Source of the DNA: Streptomyces sp. DG2A-72 | GTDB lineage: Bacteria > Actinomycetota > Actinomycetes > Streptomycetales > Streptomycetaceae | Direction of reading: 5' to 3' | Assembly (NCBI RefSeq): GCF_030499575.1 | Contig: NZ_JASTLC010000001.1 | Location: forward strand, 8,270,001 to 8,334,000 | Length of the DNA: 64,000 nt | In this document: piece by piece, positions 25,646 through 33,538 of the stretch | How positions within the stretch are numbered: position 1 is the first letter of the stretch | Layout of the letters: each line of letters starts with the position of its first letter | Notes under the pieces: generated by a model | The model's database searches: none | Seen by the model: the letters and a program-made list of their open reading frames with translations, nothing else | Told to the model about the DNA's origin: nothing | Program-made: the position numbers and the translations under genes

Positions 25646-27754
25646 CTAGTCGGGCCGCTGCAACACCGTCATGCTCCGGTCCACCAGCGTCAGCCGGTCC
25701 CCGGCCTGCACCTTCGTGCCCGTGCCCGGCGGGACGCCGTCCGCGCGGGCGGTGTCGACGACCACCTGCCACTGGCGGCCGTGGTTGACCGGCACCACGA
25801 AGTCCAGTGACTTGTGCGAGGCGTTGAACATCAGCAGGAACGAGTCGTCGCTGATGCGCTCGCCGCGCGAGCCGGGCTCCGAGATCGCGTTCCCGTTGAG
25901 GAACGCCGTCAGCGCCGACGCCTGCGCCGAGTCCCAGTCCCGCTGGGCCATCTCCTTGCCCTCGGGGGTGAACCAGGCGATGTCCGAGAGTTCGTCGTGG
26001 GTGCCCTCCACGGGCCGGCCGTGGAAGAAGCGGCGCCTGCGGAAGACCGGATGGTCCTTGCGCAGCCACACCATCGCGCGCGTGAAGTCCAGCAGCTCAC
26101 TGCCGTTCTCGGGCCACGCCACCCAGGCCAGCTCGCTGTCCTGGCAGTAGGCGTTGTTGTTGCCGCGCTGGGTACGGGCGAACTCGTCCCCGTGGCTGAT
26201 CATCGGCACACCCTGGGACAGCATCAGCGTCGCGATGAAGTTGCGCATCTGACGCTGCCGCAGCTCCAGCACCGCCGGATCGTCGGTCTCGCCCTCGGCC
26301 CCGCAGTTCCACGACCGGTTGTGGCTCTCGCCGTCCCGGTTGTCCTCGCCGTTGGCCTGGTTGTGCTTGTCGTTGTACGACACCAGGTCATGCAGCGTGA
26401 ACCCGTCGTGGCAGGTCACGAAGTTGATGGAGGCGAGCGGACGCCGGCCGTCGTCCTGGTAGAGGTCCGAGGAGCCCGTGAGCCGGGAGGCGAACTCCGC
26501 CAGCGTGCGCGGCTCGCCCCGCCACACGTCCCGTACCGTGTCGCGGTACTTGCCGTTCCACTCGGTCCACAGCGGCGGGAAGTTGCCCACCTGGTAGCCG
26601 CCCTCGCCCACGTCCCACGGCTCGGCGATCAGCTTCACCTGCGAGACCACCGGGTCCTGCTGGACCAGGTCGAAGAACGACGACAGCCGGTCCACCTCGT
26701 GGAACTGACGGGCCAGCGTCGCCGCGAGGTCGAAGCGGAAGCCGTCGACATGCATCTCGGTGACCCAGTAGCGCAGCGAGTCCATGATCAGCTGAAGGAC
26801 GTGCGGGGACCGCATCAGCAGGGAGTTCCCGGTGCCCGTGGTGTCCATGTAGTAGCGCGGGTCGTTCGCCAGCCGGTAGTACTGCGGGTTGTCCAGGCCC
26901 CGGAAGGACAGCGTCGGGCCCAGATGGTTGCCCTCGGCCGTGTGGTTGTAGACCACGTCCAGGATGACCTCGATACCGGCCTCGTGCAGCGCCCGCACCG
27001 CCGACTTGAACTCCAGGACCTGCTGGCCGCGGTCGCCCCAGGAGGCGTACGCGTTGTGCGGGGCGAAGAAACCGATCGTGTTGTAGCCCCAGTAGTTGTT
27101 CAGGCCCATGTCCACCAGACGGTGGTCGTTCACGAACTGGTGGACCGGCATCAGCTCCAGCGCGGTGACGCCCAGCTCGGTGAGATGCTCGATCACCGCC
27201 GGATGCGCCAGGGCCGCGTACGTGCCGCGCAGCTCCTCCGGCAGCGCCGGGTGCCGCATCGTGAGGCCCTTGACATGCGCCTCGTAGATGACGGTGTGGT
27301 GGTACTCGGTGCGCGGGCGCCGGTCGTCGCCCCAGTCGAAGTACGGGTTGACCACGACCGACGTCATCGTGTGCGGGGCGGAGTCGAGGTCGTTGCGCTC
27401 GTCGGGCGCGCCGAAGTGATAGCCGTACACCTCCTCGCCCCACTCGATCGAACCGCTGATCGCGCGCGCGTACGGGTCGAGGAGCAGCTTCGCGGAGTTG
27501 CAGCGCAGGCCGCGCTCGGGGGCGTACGGGCCGTGCGCCCGGAAGCCGTACCGCTGGCCCGGCATGACGCCGGGCAGGTACGCGTGCCGCACGAACGCGT
27601 CGCTCTCCCGCAGTTCCACCGCCGTCTCCGAGCCGTCGTCGTGCAGCAGACACAGCTCTACTCGGTCCGCGGCCTCCGTGAAGACCGCGAAGTTGGTCCC
27701 GGCGCCGTCGTACGTGGCACCGAGTGGATACGCCTCTCCAGGCCAGACCTGCAT
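25646..27754 (-). CDS. glgX: glycogen debranching enzyme (TreX/GlgX)
   Basis: A 702-aa isoamylase-type GH13 protein from ATG 27754; the frame stays open upstream, but that part lacks homology-like sequence. An N-terminal CBM48-like domain (MQVWPGEAYPLGATYDGAGTNF onward) precedes the barrel, with DGFRFDLAATLAR (nucleophile), IAEPWDVGEGGYQVGNFP (acid Glu) and VTCHDGFTLHDLVSYN (Asp). It hydrolyses alpha-1,6 branches of glycogen, giving linear maltodextrins for TreY, encoded next downstream. The GlgX and TreX names overlap; context favours the trehalose role. Confidence 0.95.
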   Translation of the reverse strand: MQVWPGEAYPLGATYDGAGTNFAVFTEAADRVELCLLHDDGSETAVELRESDAFVRHAYLPGVMPGQRYGFRAHGPYAPERGLRCNSAKLLLDPYARAISGSIEWGEEVYGYHFGAPDERNDLDSAPHTMTSVVVNPYFDWGDDRRPRTEYHHTVIYEAHVKGLTMRHPALPEELRGTYAALAHPAVIEHLTELGVTALELMPVHQFVNDHRLVDMGLNNYWGYNTIGFFAPHNAYASWGDRGQQVLEFKSAVRALHEAGIEVILDVVYNHTAEGNHLGPTLSFRGLDNPQYYRLANDPRYYMDTTGTGNSLLMRSPHVLQLIMDSLRYWVTEMHVDGFRFDLAATLARQFHEVDRLSSFFDLVQQDPVVSQVKLIAEPWDVGEGGYQVGNFPPLWTEWNGKYRDTVRDVWRGEPRTLAEFASRLTGSSDLYQDDGRRPLASINFVTCHDGFTLHDLVSYNDKHNQANGEDNRDGESHNRSWNCGAEGETDDPAVLELRQRQMRNFIATLMLSQGVPMISHGDEFARTQRGNNNAYCQDSELAWVAWPENGSELLDFTRAMVWLRKDHPVFRRRRFFHGRPVEGTHDELSDIAWFTPEGKEMAQRDWDSAQASALTAFLNGNAISEPGSRGERISDDSFLLMFNASHKSLDFVVPVNHGRQWQVVVDTARADGVPPGTGTKVQAGDRLTLVDRSMTVLQRPD

Positions 27755-27864
27755 GGATACGACTCTTTCAGGTGTGCCTCGCCGCTGGGGGCGCCTTGGC
27801 CCCGAGTCTCCCCGAAAGTGAGGGAACCTCCTATGACTTACGTCCCTCTTACCTCTCGACCAGT

Positions 27865-27879
27865 GCATACACGGTATGC
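27865..27879. promoter_or_regulatory. 15-bp operator-like palindrome GCATAC-ACG-GTATGC
   Basis: Perfect 6-bp arms with a 3-bp spacer in the 182-bp region between divergent glgX and the amine-oxidase N-domain gene. The form fits a GntR- or TetR-type dimer site. The regulator is not identified and either promoter could be its target. Confidence 0.5.
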
Positions 27880-27936
27880 CGAACCAATGGGGCAACGAGT
27901 ACTCCCAGGGTTGTTGGGGGAGTAGGGGGCAACAAC

Positions 27937-28749
27937 GTGCGCAATGCAGTGCACCGTCATCTCGGCAAGGTGGTGGCCGGGGCCGCCATCGCGGTGGCCT
28001 CGACCGCCGTGATGGTCGCCGTCACCCTGCCGGGGTCGGCGGGGGCCGACGAAACGGATGGCCGGCAGGCGGCCGGCGGGGCCGGTCAGCAGGCGGTACC
28101 GGGGCAGGGCGAGGCCGTCGCTCCCGGTGTCGTCGAGGAGGCCCCGGCCGAGGGCGAGAAGGGCAAGGGCAATGACCCGCTGACCGACGACGAGATGAAG
28201 CGGGCCGAACAGCTCGCGGTCAACCGGCAGTTGTTCAACGCCAGCAAGGACGTCGAGGGCGAGCGCGGCCCGCAGCGCGTGAGCATCGACCTGGCCGAGC
28301 CGGAGGCCGACTCCGGCGCCGGCGCGGACGGGTCCCGGCGCGCCGACGTGACGTTCTACGACTACCGGAACGACGCCCTCGTCACCAAGACCGTCGACCT
28401 CGACACCGGCAAGGTCGTGGAGACCACCAGTCGGCAGGGCGTCCAGCCGCCGCCCAGCCGGGCCGAGAGCATCGAGGCGGCGAGCCTGTTGATCGCCGAC
28501 CCGCTGGGCGCGGACCTCAAGGCGGACTACAAGGACGCGACCGGCAAGGAACTCACCTCACCGGACCAGCTGCGGCTGAGCGGAGGCATCTACCGGGCCA
28601 CGCCGGGCGCGCAGCCCGCCGTACTGGACAAGTGCGGCGAGCACCGCTGCGTACGGCTGTTCACGAAGGTCAAGAACGGGTCGTGGATCGACACCATGTC
28701 CCTGGTGATCGACCTGAGTGCCCGCAAGGTCGCCGACCTCGACGGCTGA
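27937..28749 (+). CDS. exported protein resembling the N2/N3 domains of copper amine oxidase
   Basis: A 270-aa protein from GTG 27937 behind AGGGGG. A signal sequence (about 1-37) is followed by a Gly/Ala/Glu-rich linker and, from about residue 90, a domain with ADVTFYDYRNDALVTKTVDL and a closing strand MSLVIDLSARKVADLDG. Compared from memory with Arthrobacter phenylethylamine oxidase, order and length match its N2 and N3 domains, which precede the catalytic domain in normal oxidases. The next gene, 54 bp downstream, encodes a matching catalytic domain with its own signal. I infer that the two products associate outside the cell. Confidence 0.6.
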   Translation: MRNAVHRHLGKVVAGAAIAVASTAVMVAVTLPGSAGADETDGRQAAGGAGQQAVPGQGEAVAPGVVEEAPAEGEKGKGNDPLTDDEMKRAEQLAVNRQLFNASKDVEGERGPQRVSIDLAEPEADSGAGADGSRRADVTFYDYRNDALVTKTVDLDTGKVVETTSRQGVQPPPSRAESIEAASLLIADPLGADLKADYKDATGKELTSPDQLRLSGGIYRATPGAQPAVLDKCGEHRCVRLFTKVKNGSWIDTMSLVIDLSARKVADLDG

Positions 28750-28803
28750 GCCGAACTCCGTCCACTTTTCCAACCCGCACCTCCTGCAGGGAGTCACTTC
28801 TTC

Positions 28804-30123
28804 ATGCGCGTGCACAACAGAATCAGCCGTGCCCACCGCCGGACGGCCCTCGGTGTCGCCGTGGCCGCGCTGGCCGCCGGTCTGACGACCGGCGCCGGAC
28901 CGGCCGCCGCCCAGCCGAAGACCGCCGCCGCGGCCGCCGCCGACTGCAGCGCCGCCTACCGCATCGAGCAGAAGCTCGCCGGCGGCACCACCTGGCGGAT
29001 GTGCTGGCACTACGACAGCAAGGCCGGTCTCGTCCTGGACGACGTCTCCTACCAGCCCAAGGGCGAGGCCGAGCCGATCAAGGTCCTCGCCAGCGGCCGG
29101 CTCGGCCAGATCCACGTCCCGTACGACGACGGAGGCGCGGAGTACGACGACCTGACGGGCCAGGACTTCGCCAAGGACCTGATGCCCCTGGCGCCCGGCG
29201 AATGCCCCGGCGGCACCATCAAGACCGTCAAGGTCCCGGACCCGCACGAGGGCGAGAACCCGAACGTCAAGGGGCTGTGCACCACCACGCGGGCCCGCGG
29301 CCACGCCTACCGGATGCAGGGCGACACCGCGAACAAGGTCTACCAGGCCCAGGGCAAGGACCTTCTCGTCTACACGGTCAACCAGGTCGGCTGGTACGAG
29401 TACATGACCGAATGGCGCTTCCAGGACGACGGCACGATCAACATGAACGTCGGCGCGACCGGCAGCCTCTCCCCGGTCGACTACGACGCGGGCGACGGAC
29501 GCGGCTGGCCCATCGGCAAGGGTCCCAAGGCCAAGGCCACCAGCCACAGCCACAACGCCTTCTGGCGGCTCGACTTCGCCCTCGACGGCTCCACCAAGAA
29601 CCGCGTCGAGCAGTACGACTCGACCGTCTCCCCGCCCCGCGGCCAGCAGATGGCCCCGACGACCAAGACCACCCGCACCAAGGTCACCAAGGAACTCGCG
29701 GGCGACGCCAAGGGCTATCGCTGGTGGCGGATGGTCAGCGCGACCGGCAAGAACAAGGACGGCCACGCGCGCTCGTACGAGTTCGTCCCCGGCCCCAGCA
29801 CCAAGTACCCGGGCCGCAGTTTCACCAAGCACGACATCTACTTCACCCAGTACAAGAAGTGCGAGCTCTTCGCCAGCAACAACCCGGGCTGTGCCGGCGC
29901 CCACCCCAAGTCCGTCGACAAGTGGGTCGGCGGACAGACCCTCACCCACCCCGTGGCCTGGGTCAACGTGGGCTTCCACCACATAGCCCGGGACGAGGAC
30001 CAGCAGCCCATGCCGGTCCACTGGCAGGGATTCTCCATCGCCCCGCGCGATGTCACCGCCATGAATCCGCTCACTCCGGCTGAGCTCGCCGATCAGAACG
30101 GCAATCCCATGGACGGTAGTTGA
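28804..30123 (+). CDS. copper amine oxidase catalytic domain, separately exported
   Basis: A 439-aa exported protein with a signal ending near AAA (residue 36). It lacks the N2/N3 domains of ordinary enzymes (about 640 aa) and starts at the catalytic beta-sandwich. Copper ligands are His248 and His250 (SHSHNAFWRLD) and His393 (FHHIARDEDQ). The catalytic-base Asp is probably Asp115 or 116 in AEYDDLTGQDF. The topaquinone precursor would be Tyr198 in GWYEY, but the consensus Asn just before it is Trp197, which is unusual. Expected activity is oxidation of primary amines to aldehyde, ammonia and hydrogen peroxide. Catalytic competence is uncertain because of the altered motif. Confidence 0.75.
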   Translation: MRVHNRISRAHRRTALGVAVAALAAGLTTGAGPAAAQPKTAAAAAADCSAAYRIEQKLAGGTTWRMCWHYDSKAGLVLDDVSYQPKGEAEPIKVLASGRLGQIHVPYDDGGAEYDDLTGQDFAKDLMPLAPGECPGGTIKTVKVPDPHEGENPNVKGLCTTTRARGHAYRMQGDTANKVYQAQGKDLLVYTVNQVGWYEYMTEWRFQDDGTINMNVGATGSLSPVDYDAGDGRGWPIGKGPKAKATSHSHNAFWRLDFALDGSTKNRVEQYDSTVSPPRGQQMAPTTKTTRTKVTKELAGDAKGYRWWRMVSATGKNKDGHARSYEFVPGPSTKYPGRSFTKHDIYFTQYKKCELFASNNPGCAGAHPKSVDKWVGGQTLTHPVAWVNVGFHHIARDEDQQPMPVHWQGFSIAPRDVTAMNPLTPAELADQNGNPMDGS

Positions 30124-30127
30124 GAAA

Positions 30128-30158
30128 CGGTCCGCGCATCCGGCTGCACCGCGGACCG
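30128..30158. terminator. hairpin after the amine oxidase gene
   Basis: Perfect 9-bp arms CGGTCCGCG and CGCGGACCG with a 13-nt loop, 4 bp after the stop codon. It should terminate the two-gene oxidase operon. Confidence 0.65.
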
Positions 30159-30225
30159 CTACCGGAGTACCCTTCCTTGATCGTTGACACGGGGAGTGCT
30201 CGGGGGAGCGGAAGGCGGTGCGCGG

Positions 30226-31464
30226 GTGGGCTCGGGAGGGCTGGAGCTGCCCCCTGGTGACGAGGGTCACGAGGGGAACTCCGCAGACGTCCCGCCCGGC
30301 ACGGTGTCCTTGGCCCGTCCGATGGACACGGGCTCCATTGGACCGGAGCTGGACTGGGACGCCGACGCCTGGCGCGAGGTACGTACGCGCGCCCAGCGAG
30401 CCGGCCGGGCCTACATCTGGCTGAACCTCGTCGAACAGCGGCTGCGCGCGGTCGTGGCCGCTGTTCTGCGTCCCATCTACGAACCCGTCCACGGCGACGA
30501 GTGGGTGGTCGCCGCGGCCGGACCCGCCGGGCAGGAGTGGGTTCAGCGCGCGGTCGCGGTACGCGAAGTCAGCCGCCGCAAGGGCTACTTGCTCGATCCG
30601 GCCGACGACAACGTGCTCAGCTTCCTCACGCTGCCGCAGCTGCGTGAGCTGATGGTGCAGCACTGGCCGTGCTTCGAGCCCTACTTCGACGAGCGCCGGG
30701 ACGTCGAGCTCGCCCTGGACGAACTGGAAGTCACCCGGAACGTCGTCTCCCGCAACCGGGCCCTGTCCGAAGCGGTCCTCAATCAGGCCGAGCGGGCCTC
30801 CGCGCGCCTCCTGGACATACTCGGCACGGGCGGCGACGTACCGTCCGCGCGCCGACTGCCCGTCGACGCGGTCGAGGACCTCGTCGGCGACCGGTACGCG
30901 GACGTGGTCGCCGTGCACCCCGACCGGGTGCGGCTGCTGCGGCAGTTCCCCGCCGAGGACATCTTCGGCGGTGCCCGCCGGCTCGACGCGGTCGGTATCG
31001 GCCTCAACCTGCTCGTGCAGAACTTCTCCGGGCGACGGCTGGTCCGGCTGGCCGAGTCGGGCTGCCGGGTACGGCTGCTGTTCCTCAACCCGGCCTCCAG
31101 CGCGGTCAAGCGCCGCGAGCGCGAACTGGCCATCAAGCGCGGGGAGTTGAGCCGCGCGGTGGAGATGAACATCCTGCACATGCGGCGGGTGCGGTCCAGG
31201 CTGCGCGACCCGGGCGCCTTCGAGATCCAGGTCTACGACGAGACGCCGCGCTTCACCGCCTACCTCGTCGACGGCGACGGCTCGGACGGGATCGCCGTCG
31301 TGCAGTCCTATCTGCGGCGGGCGCGGGGCATGGAGGCGCCGGTGCTCGTGCTGCGCAACGGCAGCAAGGTGGTCAAGCCGGGCGAAGTCGACGAGAGCGG
31401 GCTGTTTCCGACGTACCGCGAGGAGTTCGAGCAGGCTTGGGCGGATTCGCGGCCGGTGTCCTGA
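30226..31464 (+). CDS. SAV2148-type HEPN-domain protein with C-terminal DUF5919-like domain
   Basis: A 412-aa cytoplasmic protein from GTG 30226 behind GGAAGGCGG; the frame extends upstream to 30184. Residues 40-180 are helical and include R82PIYEPVH89, which matches the RX4-6H motif of HEPN ribonucleases. Residues 250-400 (LRQFPAEDIFGGARRLDAVGIGLNLL onward) resemble DUF5919, an alpha/beta domain seen in conflict-system proteins. I recognise the whole as the family named after S. avermitilis SAV2148, widespread in Streptomyces and uncharacterised. An RNase role is inference from one motif. No antitoxin-like partner is adjacent. Confidence 0.7.
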   Translation: MGSGGLELPPGDEGHEGNSADVPPGTVSLARPMDTGSIGPELDWDADAWREVRTRAQRAGRAYIWLNLVEQRLRAVVAAVLRPIYEPVHGDEWVVAAAGPAGQEWVQRAVAVREVSRRKGYLLDPADDNVLSFLTLPQLRELMVQHWPCFEPYFDERRDVELALDELEVTRNVVSRNRALSEAVLNQAERASARLLDILGTGGDVPSARRLPVDAVEDLVGDRYADVVAVHPDRVRLLRQFPAEDIFGGARRLDAVGIGLNLLVQNFSGRRLVRLAESGCRVRLLFLNPASSAVKRRERELAIKRGELSRAVEMNILHMRRVRSRLRDPGAFEIQVYDETPRFTAYLVDGDGSDGIAVVQSYLRRARGMEAPVLVLRNGSKVVKPGEVDESGLFPTYREEFEQAWADSRPVS

Positions 31465-31568
31465 CAAGTCCCCTGCCGGGTAAGCGGAATGCGGCCCTCT
31501 GATTGTCAGTGGCTCATGGGAAGGTGGAGACCACTGGGGGAACGCACCACCGAGAAGGGGGGCCAGGC

Positions 31569-32291
31569 ATGGGCTGGCACCGAGAGCTGCTGATCGGCTT
31601 CGACCTGGAGACGACGGGCACGGACCCGCGCAAGGCGCGGATCGTCACGGGGGCCGTGATCGAGGTCAGGGCCGGGCGGCCCATAGGGCGCCGGGAGTGG
31701 CTGGCTGATCCCGGGGTGGAGATCCCGGCGGACGCGGTGGCGGTACACGGCATCAGCAATGAGCGCGCCACCGCCGAGGGCCACCCGGCCGACCGGGTCG
31801 CCGACGCCATCGCCGACGTCCTGGCGACGTACTGGAAGACGGGCGTCCCGGTCGTCGCCTACAACGCGGCCTTCGACCTGACCCTGCTGGCGGCCGAGCT
31901 ACGGCGTCATGGCCTTCCGTCGCTGCGTGACCGCCTGGGCGGCGTCGACCCCGCCCCGGTCATCGACCCGTACACCATCGACCGGTCCGTCGACCGCTAC
32001 CGCCGCGGCAAGCGCAACCTCGAAGCGGTCTGCGCCGAATACGGCGTCGCCCTCGACTCCGCCCACGACGCCACATCCGACGCCCTCGCCGCAGCCGAAC
32101 TGGCCTGCGCCATAGCCACCCGCCACCCCAAGATCGCCTCCCTCGGCCCGGCCGAACTCCATCGCCGCCAGATCGAGTGGTACGCCGAAAGAGCCGCCGA
32201 CTTCCAGAACTTCCTGCGCCGCAAGGGCGAGGCGAACGCGGTGATCGACGGGACATGGCCGCTACGGGAACCGGTGGACGAGCCGGTCTGA
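31569..32291 (+). CDS. DEDDh-type 3'-5' exonuclease (DnaQ-like)
   Basis: A 240-aa exonuclease from ATG 31569, which follows a GGGGGG tract; the frame is open upstream to 31503 without a better start. Motifs: GFDLETTGTD (Exo I with Asp and Glu), VVAYNAAFDLTLL (Exo II), and SAHDATSDALAA (Exo IIIepsilon with His and Asp). It hydrolyses DNA or RNA 3' ends with two metal ions. No polymerase domain is fused. A single-copy housekeeping repair or RNA role is likely, but the substrate is unknown. Confidence 0.9.
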   Translation: MGWHRELLIGFDLETTGTDPRKARIVTGAVIEVRAGRPIGRREWLADPGVEIPADAVAVHGISNERATAEGHPADRVADAIADVLATYWKTGVPVVAYNAAFDLTLLAAELRRHGLPSLRDRLGGVDPAPVIDPYTIDRSVDRYRRGKRNLEAVCAEYGVALDSAHDATSDALAAAELACAIATRHPKIASLGPAELHRRQIEWYAERAADFQNFLRRKGEANAVIDGTWPLREPVDEPV

Positions 32292-32382
32292 CGACAAGCT
32301 GCGGATGACGGGGCCGCCGAGCGGCTGACGGCGGGTGCGCGAGCGGCCGGCGGTCTGTCTGTCCGCCCAAGCCGCGGGCAGT

Positions 32383-32403
32383 CGTGCCGCCTGGGGCGGC
32401 ACG
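32383..32403. terminator. bidirectional hairpin between convergent exonuclease and kinase genes
   Basis: Perfect 9-bp arms CGTGCCGCC and GGCGGCACG with the loop TGG, in the 212-bp gap between convergent stops. Nothing else was seen in the gap. Confidence 0.65.
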
Positions 32404-32503
32404 GGTGGGCGCGGGCGGCACCCCGTAGCGCCGGGCTGCGCGACGCCCTGCCCCGGCACCAGCACCGGGTACACAGGTCAGCACCGGTCACTGCAACGCC
32501 CCC

Positions 32504-33367
32504 TCAGAACGAAAACCACCGCACCGTCTCATCCCCGTCCCGCAAAGACCCCACCCGTCGCTGAAACTCGACCATCGCATCAGGATTGCTCGGCGCATGC
32601 TGCGCGACCCACGCACAACTGGCGGTCTCCCGGGCACCGCGCAGCACCGAGCACCCGTCCCACTCACACACATCCCAGCCATACGCGTCGGTGAAGGAGT
32701 CGTACGCCGCGGCAGGGAGCCCGTAACGGTCGCGGGAGAGGGCCATGACCACCAGGTCGTGCTCACGCAGGTCGGCGGAGAACGTTTCCAGATCGACCAG
32801 CACCGGCCCGTCCGGCCCGACATGCACATTGCGGGGCAGCGCGTCGCCATGGATCGGCCCGGGCGGCAGATGCGGGGTCAGCGCGGCGGCGGCCGTCGCG
32901 AAGCCGTCCCGGCGCTCACGCAGATAGTCCGCGTCGGCCGGAGAAATCGCGTCGCCCGCAAGCCGCAGCCAGCGTTCCACACCGCCCAGCAGATCGCGGG
33001 GCGGCAGTTCGAAGGAGGGGGAGGGCAGTGCGTGGACGACCCGTAGCAGTTCGGCCAAATCCCGTGGCTCCGCGGGCCGTACGGGATCGGGCATCCGATG
33101 CCACACAGTCACCGGATGCCCCTCGACCAGGAGTGCCTTCGGCTCGGCGGCACGTACCGCCGGCACAGCCGCGGCCTCCAGCCAGAGCGCGATGTCCAGT
33201 TCCCGCCGGGCCCGGTCCAGGAGTTCGGCGTCGCGGCCCACCTTGACGACCAGGTCACCGGCGGCGAACACGGCGTTCTCACCCAGGGCGAGCAACCACG
33301 CATCCCGTGCCGGTCCCGGCAGCACCCCTGCCGCGGCCAGTACGTGCCGCGCCCGTGCCTCGTCCAT
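32504..33367 (-). CDS. APH-family phosphotransferase
   Basis: A 287-aa kinase-fold protein from ATG 33367 behind GGAGG. Unlike the pseudokinase at 16035-16988, its active site is complete: IHGDALPRNVHV gives the catalytic Asp and the Asn, and VLVDLETF gives the metal-binding Asp. The ATP-binding Lys is in GDLVVKVGRD. The family phosphorylates aminoglycosides, macrolides, choline or sugars; no specificity can be read. It is divergent from the sugar ABC operon. Confidence 0.82.
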   Translation of the reverse strand: MDEARARHVLAAAGVLPGPARDAWLLALGENAVFAAGDLVVKVGRDAELLDRARRELDIALWLEAAAVPAVRAAEPKALLVEGHPVTVWHRMPDPVRPAEPRDLAELLRVVHALPSPSFELPPRDLLGGVERWLRLAGDAISPADADYLRERRDGFATAAAALTPHLPPGPIHGDALPRNVHVGPDGPVLVDLETFSADLREHDLVVMALSRDRYGLPAAAYDSFTDAYGWDVCEWDGCSVLRGARETASCAWVAQHAPSNPDAMVEFQRRVGSLRDGDETVRWFSF

Positions 33368-33464
33368 CGTCCGCCTCCGAGTGATCCCTGTGCGTCTGCG
33401 TACGGCGTCACCTTCCCGCCATCCGCCGGTCAGTGTCGCATTCGCACAGGTCGCGCCGGGCGCG

Positions 33465-33500
33465 CGGTGTCTTGACGACACCGACCGCCTTCACGACCAT
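33465..33500 (+). promoter_or_regulatory. promoter and operator of the sugar ABC operon
   Basis: Inverted repeat CGGTGTC-TTGAC-GACACCG (33465-33483) overlaps a -35-like TTGACG (33472-33477), with GACCAT 17 bp downstream as a -10. A repressor bound here would block the promoter. The start codon is about 40 bp downstream. Confidence 0.5.
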
Positions 33501-33538
33501 GACGGAGCCCGTCCGAGCCGCGCAAAGGGGCTGATTCT

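Noticed and set aside
28558..31467. A 969-codon open frame on the - strand opposite the amine oxidase and HEPN genes
   Set aside because: It is opposite strongly supported genes, has no homology-like motifs, and is rich in Arg/Gly/Val, as expected from reading the complement of GC-rich codons. Several similar antisense frames (9897-12062, 34815-37697, 55637-58735) were rejected for the same reason.
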